A stretch of 11,025 bases of DNA from Caldilinea sp. (GCA_026389955.1 JAPLGY010000258.1:1-11025), one strand, 5' to 3'. Numbered from the stretch's first letter, positions 1-7,407 are shown. Numbers and translations: made by a program. The notes: generated by a model not told the origin, from the sequence alone.

Positions 1-2593
1 TGCTGGTAGTCGTCACCGTACTTCTGCCATCTGTGATTGTCACACCGATTGCCGGGATATTGAACTGATCATAGGCGATGCCAGCGACTATCCCGCCGCC
101 AACACGCCCTCTGTCGTCGACAGTCAGCCTTTCGACATGCTGATTTTTGCCCCAACCGCCGGCGGTAGCCAGAATGCCCACTTTGACCACCTGTCCGCCA
201 TAGTCAGCCAGACTCTGGGTGTAAGTGACAGCGGTCATGCCGGCAATGGGGGGAGGGGTTTTATGCCGCATAGGGTTCCCCACATTGATCCAGCTTGTTT
301 CGCTGCTGCAGTCCATCTGGGTGCAGACCTGAAGCTGTAAAGTATCATTGATATTGCCCGAGGCATTGTGGTTGAGCATCAGGTTAATATTCGGTGCGAA
401 CTTGGTGGTGAAGTCAAACTCACGGAACATGCGCGCCTGGCTTCCTGCTTGTGTTCCCTCCGTTGGGCTGGAGTTGAAATAGACGGTACCGCGCCAGAAC
501 CGCCACCTGCCATTCGAAGTCTGGCCGTTGATCGTCCAGTTGTTGCCGGGAGACGCGCTGGTGGCGAACTCATCGGCAAAGAAATCAACGGGTGGAAGAT
601 TTGTGTGCAGGGCGAAGTTTTGTTCGTTGGTAGCGCCTGTCAGCGCAGTTACAGTGCTTGCAGAGATATATTCAGAGGACCAAGGAATGACCGTCAACCT
701 GTAGTTCATCTGATAGAGTGTCGAGCTAATTCCGCTGCCAGACGATTGCACGCGGCCGGTGAGTGCAGCGGTCTGCAGCGGTGTCAGTTGCGCGTCGACC
801 ACCGTAGTGGCCCCTGCACCAGCGGCAATATCAGGAAGTTTGGCGATCAAGTAAGGCCAGGCAGTGACGCTCAACGTATAGACTCCAGGTGCGACCTGCA
901 GACTATACTTGCCAGTGGCGTCGGTCGTGGCGGTGACGTTGCTGTCGGCGAGCATGACGACCGCATCTGCAACCGGGGCGCCGCCAACCGCAGTGACCGT
1001 ACCCTGGACGGTAGCCAGAGGCAGGAGGATGCTTGTCACCGTGTATCTCAGGGATGCATCTACAGCATGAAGCAGAAGTCTCTGTTTGTGATCTTCTGGC
1101 TTGACAGCGGTCATCCACGCAGCGCCATCCCCAAGGCGAAATGCGTCGTCGCCGCGGTGCAGATGGTGTGCGTTGGTCAGCAAAGTTGCGGGAGCCAGAA
1201 TTTCTCCTTGAGCGTTGATACGTATACCGTAGACACCTTGAAATTGTGTCCCCTCATACTGTTCCCACAACACGATGTAGTGATCGTTCCCGATCCCTAC
1301 CAGTTTGGGACGTTCGGCGTGCAAATTGGAGGCAGCACTGTAGTTCGTCAACCAACGCAGTTTATTCATTCGCTCGGTCGTTCCAACAGTCACCGTCAGG
1401 CTATCCTGCAGACTGGGATCCAGCGAGTAATTGTTCCTGTTGACGCGCACAATCGCCAGGTTGCGTGGCCCAAGGACATTGCCAGAACCTGACGTAGTCG
1501 GAGTCGATTCGCTCACAAAGAGTGCCAGATAGCCATAGGTCGGGTCTTGCTCAATCAGTGCCAAATTGCCGAGGCGCGTATACGTGTTGTTGTCGCCAAT
1601 TCTTCCTTTGATGTGGAACATTGTGTAGGATCTGTGATCAGGTGAGCCCAGTACCAAAGAACGTGGATATGCGTCCCCTAATTGGTATTCAAAAATCTTT
1701 GTCTCGTCGACGAACAGCCGCTGGTCAAAGGAGTGGCTGACCCAGATCGAGGAGTTGCGTATGACAGCTCCCGTGGTGGCATTTAGCCGTGTCGAGAGTA
1801 CCTTCTGGTGGCGTGTCCCACCGATACTGTAGTCAGGAACAGTCATGATCGCATGGACCAGCGCGACTTCATTGCCGGCGACCGCCAGCCGTGCACTCCC
1901 TGCCTTCATCGGGTTGATCACCTGCTCTGGGTTGTTCGCGCCTGCAAATTCTTTGCGTGCAATGTCCAGGTCGGTGTTGAACAGCACTTCCCCAGCCGAG
2001 TTGATTTTGACAACACGTACAATGTTGCTGCGATATTGACCGGGAGGTGGATTGCCTGGGGGCGTCGGAGAGATGTTTTGGTCGATAAACGTCTCCTCGT
2101 TCACAGCTGTCGCGTAGTAGCGGTTTCCAGAGGTGTCGACAGCCAGTCCCATGATGCGTTCCAACATTGGGAGGTTTGGCAGCATCTGTGTGATCGTATA
2201 ACTGTCGCCGCTGGGCTCAAGCTGGAAGAGAACGCTGTTGGTTGAGGGATGGTAGTTCTGTGCCAAAACTGTCAGAGAATTTCCAGTTGGAACGACAACA
2301 ATCTCCGGTTTTTTGCCATAATTGCTGTTGTGGCTTCCGGGATAGACCAGGTCCGATGCATTGGCGTCAAAAAAATTCAAGATCGTCTTGGTCGATGTAG
2401 ACGCAGCTGACGCAGTTGTGACGATAGGATCGTCTATCTGGAGGGGAAGTGAGTCAACCCACTTTGCAAGAGGCTGCATGGAGGGGGACACGTTCGCTGC
2501 TTCTACGCGCAGTGACCACAGGAAGCCTGCGCTGGACAGACATAAAAGTATACAGGTGCCGATCAGCACTACAAGGCGACAAAGATAGTTCAT
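1..2593 (-). CDS. large secreted multidomain protein with carboxypeptidase-regulatory-like domain(s), C-terminus outside window
   Basis: An uninterrupted minus-strand frame runs from ATG at 2593 to the window edge (864 codons, no stop), so the gene is partial at its 3' end. AGGAGA at 2603-2608, nine bases before the ATG, supports the start. Residues 1-33 look like a Sec signal peptide: MNYLCR, then a hydrophobic core from about 7 to 26, then a VEA-A cleavage site. Residues about 60-520 are rich in short beta-strand and turn segments, propeller-like, but I recognise no exact family. Residues about 527-607 match the carboxypeptidase regulatory-like (Ig-type) fold (VQGTVTAVGGAPVADAVV, then TTDATGKYSL and PGVYTLSV). 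Residues about 671-827 look like a jelly-roll or MAM-like beta sandwich (FFADEF start, GVERL-like VERLTVDD end). From about 834 another regulatory-like domain begins (VAGIAYDQFNIPAIGVTITD). It probably acts outside the cell or on its surface. No catalytic domain is visible; one could lie beyond the edge. Function unknown. Confidence 0.85.
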   Translation of the reverse strand, partial: MNYLCRLVVLIGTCILLCLSSAGFLWSLRVEAANVSPSMQPLAKWVDSLPLQIDDPIVTTASAASTSTKTILNFFDANASDLVYPGSHNSNYGKKPEIVVVPTGNSLTVLAQNYHPSTNSVLFQLEPSGDSYTITQMLPNLPMLERIMGLAVDTSGNRYYATAVNEETFIDQNISPTPPGNPPPGQYRSNIVRVVKINSAGEVLFNTDLDIARKEFAGANNPEQVINPMKAGSARLAVAGNEVALVHAIMTVPDYSIGGTRHQKVLSTRLNATTGAVIRNSSIWVSHSFDQRLFVDETKIFEYQLGDAYPRSLVLGSPDHRSYTMFHIKGRIGDNNTYTRLGNLALIEQDPTYGYLALFVSESTPTTSGSGNVLGPRNLAIVRVNRNNYSLDPSLQDSLTVTVGTTERMNKLRWLTNYSAASNLHAERPKLVGIGNDHYIVLWEQYEGTQFQGVYGIRINAQGEILAPATLLTNAHHLHRGDDAFRLGDGAAWMTAVKPEDHKQRLLLHAVDASLRYTVTSILLPLATVQGTVTAVGGAPVADAVVMLADSNVTATTDATGKYSLQVAPGVYTLSVTAWPYLIAKLPDIAAGAGATTVVDAQLTPLQTAALTGRVQSSGSGISSTLYQMNYRLTVIPWSSEYISASTVTALTGATNEQNFALHTNLPPVDFFADEFATSASPGNNWTINGQTSNGRWRFWRGTVYFNSSPTEGTQAGSQARMFREFDFTTKFAPNINLMLNHNASGNINDTLQLQVCTQMDCSSETSWINVGNPMRHKTPPPIAGMTAVTYTQSLADYGGQVVKVGILATAGGWGKNQHVERLTVDDRGRVGGGIVAGIAYDQFNIPAIGVTITDGRSTVTTTS

Positions 2594-2602
2594 TGTTCCC
2601 AG

Positions 2603-2608
2603 TCTCCT
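2603..2608 (-). promoter_or_regulatory. ribosome binding site of the secreted protein gene
   Basis: The minus strand reads AGGAGA here, nine bases ahead of the ATG at 2593. It fixes the start of the long open frame that runs off the left edge. It lies only ten bases downstream of the stop of the transposase remnant. No convincing -35/-10 pair was found between the two. Confidence 0.7.
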
Positions 2609-3181
2609 GTTGAAGAATTACAGCAATACTACTGTGATTGCTAGTTCGCGTTTGACCAGAGCGACGATTGATGCGTGAACGTTAAAAAAACTGAATGCCT
2701 ACGTGTATGAAGGCGTCCCACAGCCATTTTTTCGAGTTGGCTGTTGACCGTCTCGATGGTGCGGCGATGGTACGGAGATCGAACTCAGCCCAGCCAGTCG
2801 AGGGCTGCCTGTTGGACCGTACCTGTGCAACAGGACAGACGCCCGATTCAGTCAGAATCGCAGCCGCATCAAAGCGCGCTGATGCAGGCCTTGTTCCCCA
2901 ACAGCGCAGTTCCTGCAGGCAAAGCCTCCGCCAACTCATGAACGGGGGTCAGATCGTACAACGAAGCTGGCAAAAGTGTGAGGTGCACCGGTTCACCAGC
3001 CAACGTACAGACCCGATGCAAGCGCCAACCAAAGAGCTTCTTCTCCGTGGCAGCACAGTCACTGCATACAGACGTGCCCACGCACCTTGCGGCAACTCCG
3101 GCCACTGCACGCCGACAGCCAGGAACAAGCAGCGAGTCAATCACACGCGTTTCCCCCGTAGGGAAGAATTCACACAACTTT

Positions 3182-3199
3182 TTGGCTATCTTGGCTATC
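3182..3199. repeat. 9-bp tandem duplication inside the transposase remnant
   Basis: TTGGCTATC occurs twice in direct succession. On the minus strand it duplicates an Ile-Ala-Lys unit in frame, so it need not be a lesion. It resembles the other short duplication at 3408-3428 in the same decaying element. Confidence 0.6.
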
Positions 3200-3407
3200 A
3201 GCAGCAGTCAGTCCCCAAAGGTACGTGGGAACCGATTGAAGCAGGAGATACTCGACTGGGAACCGCCCTCCCACAAAGGGCGCGTGCAGGATGATTTGGA
3301 AGGTATTTGGCCCCAACCACGGCGACGGTCAATGCCTCAGCCTTGTTCGTCTGGGCAAACAAATGACTTCTATGTTTCAGCGCTGTCATTCGATCATCGA
3401 TCACGCC

Positions 3408-3428
3408 AAATGCAGTTCAAATGCAGTT
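3408..3428. repeat. 11-bp-period duplication that breaks the transposase frame
   Basis: AAATGCAGTT is present twice, separated by a single C. Removing one 11-base unit restores a continuous minus-strand frame from ATG 3448 (MNATETITAFGVIDDRM) into the EALTVAVVGAKYL segment. The duplication is therefore most simply read as the mutation that caused the first frameshift. Confidence 0.7.
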
Positions 3429-3448
3429 ATCGTCTCAGTGGCGTTCAT

Positions 3449-3684
3449 GCCTCTCTTCTTTGGACGTTTTTTGACAACCCGATCCTTTCTTAAGAGGCCA
3501 TGGACGCCGAATTCATTGTTGTTTCACTCGCAATCCAGGTAGTGATATATTTTTGCTTGTCTACAAATTGTTTTTGATACTTTTATTTTACTCAGCAATC
3601 GTCGCTACATTTTTTATCATTCATGTTTTCATTCGATATCCCTTGGGACAGTCTCCCAATTTCCATTCTCTCCACTCGATCCGC
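3449..3684. other. intergenic spacer, A+T-rich in part, without a recognisable gene
   Basis: No coding frame with recognisable motifs was seen on either strand. The part from about 3541 to 3640 is far richer in A+T and T-runs than the rest of the window, as expected for a promoter region or the edge of an acquired segment. A dyad TTGGGA-5-TCCCAA lies at 3643-3659, just upstream of the putative argG promoter. It could be an operator, but no protein family can be assigned to it. Confidence 0.5.
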
Positions 3685-3690
3685 TATACT
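3685..3690 (+). promoter_or_regulatory. possible -10 element of the argG operon promoter
   Basis: TATACT matches the sigma-70-type -10 consensus in five of six bases and lies about 115 bases ahead of argG. No good -35 hexamer is found 16-18 bases upstream (TTCCAT at 3661 is the nearest, a poor match), so the call is tentative. If used, transcription would start near 3697 and would have to pass the hairpin at 3722-3748 to reach argG. Confidence 0.35.
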
Positions 3691-3721
3691 TGTAAGCAGG
3701 GTTGAGTTTTAGCGCATCCGT

Positions 3722-3753
3722 GTGCCACACCGGAACCCCGGGTGGCGCTTTTT
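3722..3753 (+). terminator. intrinsic terminator hairpin in the argG leader (possible attenuator)
   Basis: GTGCCAC pairs with GTGGCGC (one G-T pair). After a single bulged A, CCGG pairs with CCGG around the loop AACC, giving an 11-pair stem at 3722-3748 followed by TTTTT at 3749-3753. The T-run is only on the plus-strand side. No plus-strand gene lies upstream within the window, so it does not obviously end an upstream gene. It sits between the possible promoter and the argG start at 3803. That arrangement suits premature termination control, but the regulation is inferred. Confidence 0.7.
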
Positions 3754-3787
3754 GATTGGAAAGACCAAACACTGCTCTTGTTGTGAT

Positions 3788-3794
3788 GAAAGGG
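3788..3794 (+). promoter_or_regulatory. ribosome binding site of argG, deciding the start
   Basis: GAAAGGG lies eight bases before ATG 3803. It favours that ATG over an upstream in-frame GTG at 3722, which falls inside the hairpin and would add 27 residues that do not resemble argininosuccinate synthase. Confidence 0.65.
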
Positions 3795-3802
3795 TACGCC
3801 GA

Positions 3803-5077
3803 ATGTCTGCGATTGCTGCCAAACAGCCGGTCAAAAAGTGTGTGCTCGCCTATTCGGGCGGGCTGGACACGAGCATCATCGTGCCGTGGCTGAAGAACAC
3901 CTACAAATGTGAGGTGATCTGCTTTTGTGCCAACCTAGGGCAGGCCGACGAGCTCGTTGGATTGGAGGAAAAGGCACTGGCCTCTGGCGCCAGCAAGGTC
4001 TACATCGAGGATCTGCGGCTGGAATTTCTCACCGACTATGTCTTTCCCACTCTGCAGGCTGGGGCCATCTACGAACGCGAATATCTGCTGGGGACTTCTT
4101 TTGCACGCCCGCTGATTGCCCGGCGGATGGTTGAGATTGCCGAGTTGGAAGGTGCGGACGCTGTCGCCCACGGCGCGACCGGCAAGGGCAACGACCAGGT
4201 TCGCTTCGAGCTGACCGTCATGGCGCTCAACCCACGGCTGCGCATCATTGCGCCGTGGCGCGAATGGACCATTCGTGGCCGGCGCGATGCCTTGGACTAT
4301 GCTGCGGAGCACAATGTGCCGGTCAAGGCGACGATGGAACGGATCTACAGCCAGGACAAGAATCTCTGGCATCTGAGCAACGAAGGGGGTCCGCTCGAAG
4401 ATCCCTGGAACGAGCCGCCCAAAGATATGTTTGAGTGGACCACCGACCCGCTCGACGCCCCCGACCAGCCCGAGTACGTCGAGATCTATTTCCGCAGAGG
4501 CATTCCCGAGCGGGTCAACGGGGTGGCCCACGGGCCGGTCGGCATCGTGCAGGCGCTCAACGAGATCGGTGCCCGCCACGGGATTGGCCGGGTCGATATT
4601 GTCGAAAATCGGCTGGTCGGCATGAAGAGCCGTGGCGTCTACGAAACCCCTGGGGGCACGCTTCTCTACAAAGGGCACGCTGCACTGGAGCAGATCTGTC
4701 TGGACAAAGCCACCATGCACTACAAACAGACGGTCAGCCTCCAATTTGCCGATTTGGTCTACAACGGACAATGGTTTACGCCGCTGCGCGAGGCGTTGAC
4801 CCAGTTTGTCAACCACACCGAGCAGAACGTCACGGGCACGGTGCGGCTCAAGCTCTACAAAGGCAGTGTCATCCTGGCTGGCCGCAAGAGCCCGTTCAGC
4901 CTCTACCGTGAGGACTACGTCACCTTTGACCAGGACGACGTCTACAACCAGGCGGACGCCGAAGGCTTCATCAAGCTTTTCGGGCTGCCCCTCAAAGTGG
5001 AGGCAATGCTGCGCGTGCAGGGGCGCGGGGTGTCGGCATACGACGAGGTCGACTACGAAGATTTCAAGCGTGACTGA
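3803..5077 (+). CDS. argG: argininosuccinate synthase
   Basis: Cytosolic enzyme joining citrulline and aspartate with ATP to give argininosuccinate, AMP and pyrophosphate, the penultimate step of arginine synthesis. The 424-residue product is close to the usual length of about 400. Visible motifs are the N-type ATP pyrophosphatase loop AYSGGLDTS at residues 16-24, then [13 protein letters not shown] (94-106), [14 protein letters not shown] (123-136) for ATP, citrulline and aspartate contacts, IAPWREW, and the [14 protein letters not shown] segment with LEDPW. The start at 3803 is chosen from the GAAAGGG ribosome site and because the family begins just before the ATP loop. argJ follows after 11 bases, so the two are probably co-transcribed. 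A terminator-like hairpin precedes it at 3722-3753. Nothing is truncated or missing. Identity is clear from the sequence. Confidence 0.97.
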   Translation: MSAIAAKQPVKKCVLAYSGGLDTSIIVPWLKNTYKCEVICFCANLGQADELVGLEEKALASGASKVYIEDLRLEFLTDYVFPTLQAGAIYEREYLLGTSFARPLIARRMVEIAELEGADAVAHGATGKGNDQVRFELTVMALNPRLRIIAPWREWTIRGRRDALDYAAEHNVPVKATMERIYSQDKNLWHLSNEGGPLEDPWNEPPKDMFEWTTDPLDAPDQPEYVEIYFRRGIPERVNGVAHGPVGIVQALNEIGARHGIGRVDIVENRLVGMKSRGVYETPGGTLLYKGHAALEQICLDKATMHYKQTVSLQFADLVYNGQWFTPLREALTQFVNHTEQNVTGTVRLKLYKGSVILAGRKSPFSLYREDYVTFDQDDVYNQADAEGFIKLFGLPLKVEAMLRVQGRGVSAYDEVDYEDFKRD

Positions 5078-5088
5078 GGAGGGCTCCG

Positions 5089-6309
5089 ATGGACTTCATC
5101 GTCAAGGGGTTTGATGTCGGTGCTGTGGCTGCCGGCATCAAAAAGAAGCCGGGGGTCCCCGATCTGGCGTTGGTGGCCAGCCGCGTGCCCTGTCGGGCGG
5201 CTGCGCTGTTCACCAGCAACCTTTTTCCGGCCGCCCCGGTGGTCTACGATCGCCAGCTGCTTGCGTTCAACGCCGAGAGTGTCCATGCGGTGCTGGTCAA
5301 CGCTGGCTGTGCCAATGCCTGCACCGGGCCAGAGGGGGGGGCCAACGCCCGCCTTGCCGCCGAGCAGACGGCGCTCAGCCTGGGGGCGCACGAGCATTCG
5401 GTGTTGGTAATGAGCACAGGGGTGATCGGCGTACAGCTGCCGATGGACAAGCTGTTGGCTGGGATCCCGCAGGTGGTCCAGGCGTTGGCACCAGACGGCT
5501 GGCCCGCCGCTGCTGCTGCCATCATGACCACCGACACACGTTCCAAGCTGGCGACCCGCACCGTCCAGCTCGGCGACCAGACGGCCACGATCACGGGCAT
5601 CGTCAAGGGGGCCGGCATGATCCACCCTCGTCTGGCCACCATGCTTGCGGTGGTCGCGACCGACGCCTGGATCGCCCAGCCCCTTCTGCAGCAGGCGCTC
5701 AACGAGGCGACGGATGCCAGCTTCAACCGGGTCAGCATCGACGGCGACACCAGCACCAATGACACGGTGATCCTGCTGGCCAACGCGCTGGCTGGCAACG
5801 CAGAGATTGTTGAGGCTGCCAGCGACGCCTACGCCGCATTTGCCGCTGCCCTGACCAGCTTGTGTGTCGAGCTGGCGCAGGCGCTGGTGCGGGACGGCGA
5901 AGGGGTGACCCGTTTCGTCACCGTACGGGTCAACGGTGCCGGCAGCGTTGCCGAGGCCCACCAGGCGGCCAACACGATCGCCACCAGCCCGCTGGTCAAG
6001 ACCGCCTTCTTTGGCGGCGACGCCAACTGGGGGCGTATCTTGGCTGCGGTCGGCCGGGCCGGCATCACGGTCTCCCCAGAGCGCTGCGATCTCTTTATCG
6101 ACGGCGGCGCCCCCGCCCGGTCAGGAGAACTCCAGCTGGTCGCTGGGGGCGTCCCACTCCCCTACAGCGAAACAGCCGCCAGCGCGATCTTTGCCCAGCC
6201 CGAGATCGATGTCCGGGTGGAGCTCGGCCTGGGCAGCGGCACCGCAACTGTCTGGACCTCCGACCTGAGCTACGAATACGTCCGCATCAACGGCGACTAC
6301 CGCACCTAA
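5089..6309 (+). CDS. argJ: arginine biosynthesis protein ArgJ (ornithine acetyltransferase, possibly also N-acetylglutamate synthase)
   Basis: Transfers the acetyl group from N-acetylornithine to glutamate, recycling acetyl in arginine synthesis; many members also use acetyl-CoA. The 406-residue length is normal. Motifs: VNAGCANACTG (70-80), the oxyanion-side STGVIG (109-114), and the self-cleavage site IVKGAGMIHPRLATMLA. In that site Thr184 is the expected nucleophile and new N-terminus, cleaved after Ala183. Further motifs are FNRVSIDGDTSTNDT, FFGGDANWGRILAAVGRAGI and the terminal SYEYVRINGDYRT. AGGAGGG at 5077-5083, five bases before the ATG, overlaps the end of argG and supports coupled expression. 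Whether it is mono- or bifunctional cannot be told from the sequence. The short gap after it holds a 13-bp hairpin. Confidence 0.96.
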   Translation: MDFIVKGFDVGAVAAGIKKKPGVPDLALVASRVPCRAAALFTSNLFPAAPVVYDRQLLAFNAESVHAVLVNAGCANACTGPEGGANARLAAEQTALSLGAHEHSVLVMSTGVIGVQLPMDKLLAGIPQVVQALAPDGWPAAAAAIMTTDTRSKLATRTVQLGDQTATITGIVKGAGMIHPRLATMLAVVATDAWIAQPLLQQALNEATDASFNRVSIDGDTSTNDTVILLANALAGNAEIVEAASDAYAAFAAALTSLCVELAQALVRDGEGVTRFVTVRVNGAGSVAEAHQAANTIATSPLVKTAFFGGDANWGRILAAVGRAGITVSPERCDLFIDGGAPARSGELQLVAGGVPLPYSETAASAIFAQPEIDVRVELGLGSGTATVWTSDLSYEYVRINGDYRT

Positions 6310-6321
6310 CGACAGTGACAT

Positions 6322-6353
6322 GCTGCGTTGTGGCTTCTGCGCCACAACGCAGC
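6322..6353. repeat. perfect 13-bp inverted repeat (hairpin) after argJ
   Basis: GCTGCGTTGTGGC at 6322-6334 is exactly complementary to GCCACAACGCAGC at 6341-6353, with the 6-base loop TTCTGC. It begins 12 bases after the argJ stop and ends 24 bases before the next ATG. No T-run follows on either strand, so it is not a standard intrinsic terminator. It may protect or process the arg mRNA, set relative expression of the downstream genes, or be a protein-binding dyad. Confidence 0.75.
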
Positions 6354-6377
6354 CAATGGGGGGATTGTGTCTCTCAT

Positions 6378-6950
6378 ATGGCTGAAACTCTGCGCATCTT
6401 TGTCAGCACGACCCGGGACCTGGACAACCAGCGTGCGGTGATCGCCAAAGCGATCGCTGCATTGCCTGTACAGGCCTCTATCGAAATTCGCCGCACCCCT
6501 GCCCTGCTGCCAACCCAGGAAGAGATCCTCGAACGGGTCGCCCACTGTGACCGGGTGTACTTTCTGCTTGGCAGCGACATCACAGCGCCCGCTGGCCTGG
6601 AATGGGCGATCGCCTGGCGTCTGGAACGTTCGGTGTTGCCGTTGCGTCAAAGCCTGCACCCCACCCCAGCCGTGCAAGAATTTCAGCGGCTGGCGCCCGT
6701 CCCTTGGATCGATTTTCGGAACGCCACCGAGCTGGCCCGGGTCATCTCGCTCGATGTTGCCCGGCTGCTCAAACACCCAGCCAACCGCTATGGGCTGCTG
6801 GTGGCTGAACTGGAACGGCTGGAAGTTTACATTCGGCGTCTCGACCGGTTGCGGGTGAGGCTGGACACAGAGGCAACCGGCGCCGAAGGTGGTGGGATTT
6901 TGATCGACAGCCGACCTTCCCCAACCGAGGAGAGCCAAAATGACTTTTAA
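6378..6950 (+). CDS. small DUF4062-like protein of unknown function
   Basis: A 190-residue soluble protein without signal peptide or membrane segment. Residues 4-26 (LRIFVSTTRDLDNQRAVIAK) resemble the start of DUF4062 domains, whose typical form is VFVSSTxxDLxxER followed by a helix. The later CDRVYFLLGSDI (about 55-66) resembles the second strand of that fold, which is thought to be TIR- or Rossmann-like. Residues about 130-165 (RYGLLVAELERLEVYIRRLD) look like an amphipathic helix or coiled coil. DUF4062 is usually fused to an NTPase or other effector part; here it stands alone. The ribosome site is weak (GGGGGGA at 6358-6364, rather far from the ATG). Its last 11 bases overlap the next gene, suggesting coupled translation. 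It follows argG-argJ on the same strand, but no role in arginine synthesis is evident. Family similarity is by eye only. Confidence 0.65.
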   Translation: MAETLRIFVSTTRDLDNQRAVIAKAIAALPVQASIEIRRTPALLPTQEEILERVAHCDRVYFLLGSDITAPAGLEWAIAWRLERSVLPLRQSLHPTPAVQEFQRLAPVPWIDFRNATELARVISLDVARLLKHPANRYGLLVAELERLEVYIRRLDRLRVRLDTEATGAEGGGILIDSRPSPTEESQNDF

Positions 6951-7407
6951 AGAACGAGTCTTCAAAACAGTGGCAGAGTGGGTAGTTGAACGGCCTGGAC
7001 GGTCCAAAAACTACGACGAGTGGAAGCAGCAGCTGAGGGTCAGCGGTGCAGCGATCGAAGCCCGGGCGGCCCAAAGCAACTCCCCCGACCGGGCCCGCTC
7101 TGTGTTGCGCCATCTCACCGGCATCGAACGGTGGGGACAGCGCCGCCTGCAGATCCTGCTGGGGGCAGCGCCGATCCAGGACGACTACGACGGCTATCAG
7201 CCCAACGCCGACCTGGATCTGGCTGGGCAGCTCGCCGCATTTGCACAGACACGGGCCGCCACCTTGAAGCTGGTCGACCAGCTGAAGGAGGCTGGGGTCT
7301 CCGACACCCAGAAAGCCGATCACAACGACTACGGCCAGCTGAGCGCGCGCGGGTGGTTGCGCTACCTCGACCTGCATGCCAGCCTGGAGAGCAAACAAAT
7401 CCGCTGA
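6940..7407 (+). CDS. DinB-like helical protein
   Basis: A 155-residue, mostly helical cytosolic protein. The pattern RHLTGIERWGQRRL at residues 57-70, DHNDYGQLS at 127-135 and WLRYLDLHASLESKQIR at the end resembles the DinB/YfiT four-helix metal-binding fold. His58, His128 and His146 are candidate metal ligands; the last helix lacks the complete HxxxH usually seen. Such proteins include damage-inducible proteins and thiol-dependent transferases, so no substrate can be named. GAGGAGA at 6927-6933, six bases before the ATG, is a good ribosome site lying inside the preceding gene. The start overlaps the end of that gene by 11 bases (ATGACTTTTAA), so the two are probably made together. A promoter for the next gene follows in the 58-base gap. 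The fold assignment is by pattern only. Confidence 0.6.
   Translation: MTFKERVFKTVAEWVVERPGRSKNYDEWKQQLRVSGAAIEARAAQSNSPDRARSVLRHLTGIERWGQRRLQILLGAAPIQDDYDGYQPNADLDLAGQLAAFAQTRAATLKLVDQLKEAGVSDTQKADHNDYGQLSARGWLRYLDLHASLESKQIR

Larger units (their letters stand above)
2618..3448 (-). pseudogene. decayed IS982-type transposase
   Basis: No single frame is intact, but joining minus-strand frames gives a recognisable DDE transposase. It starts MNATETITAFGVIDDRMTAL from ATG 3448, then EALTVAVVGAKYLPNHPARAL (about 3335), SISCFNR (about 3265), IAKKLCEFFPTGETRVIDS (first catalytic Asp), LFGWRLHRVCTLAGEPV, LLPASLYDLTPVHELAEALP, GNKACIS, AAILTESGV, YHRRTIETVNSQLEKM (catalytic Glu, about 2772-2725) and FNVHASIVALVKREL before TAA at 2618-2620. 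Lesions: an 11-base-period duplication at 3408-3428, a shift near 3290, an in-frame TGA at 3208-3210, and shifts near 2870, 2775 and 2690. The second catalytic Asp of the usual GDKG motif is Asn (GNKA). The family assignment rests on the order of motifs and overall length. No terminal inverted repeats were found by eye, so the element boundaries are unknown. It cannot make active transposase. Confidence 0.8.

Noticed and set aside
368..2245. Plus-strand open frames opposite the secreted protein gene
   Set aside because: Their products are Cys/Arg-rich and motif-free, while the minus strand is one continuous 864-codon frame with signal peptide and domains.
2622..2642. Possible terminal inverted repeat of the insertion element
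   Set aside because: AGCAAT/ATTGCT is only a six-base dyad at one end, with no matching copy upstream of 3448, so it does not define element ends.
2695..3542. Plus-strand open frames across the transposase region
   Set aside because: The minus strand carries recognisable transposase motifs in order; the plus-strand peptides match nothing and lack ribosome sites.
3722..3802. Upstream GTG start adding 27 residues to ArgG
   Set aside because: It would lie inside the hairpin and lacks a ribosome site; ATG 3803 has GAAAGGG at the right distance and fits the family start.
3697..3802. T-box riboswitch ahead of argG
   Set aside because: GGGTGGC resembles part of the T-box sequence, but it is in the 3' arm of the terminator rather than upstream of it, the rest of the conserved T-box sequence is missing, and the leader is too short for a specifier stem.
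3935..5961. Minus-strand open frames of about 290-300 codons opposite argG and argJ
   Set aside because: They lie antisense to two confidently identified enzymes and show no recognisable domain or ribosome site.
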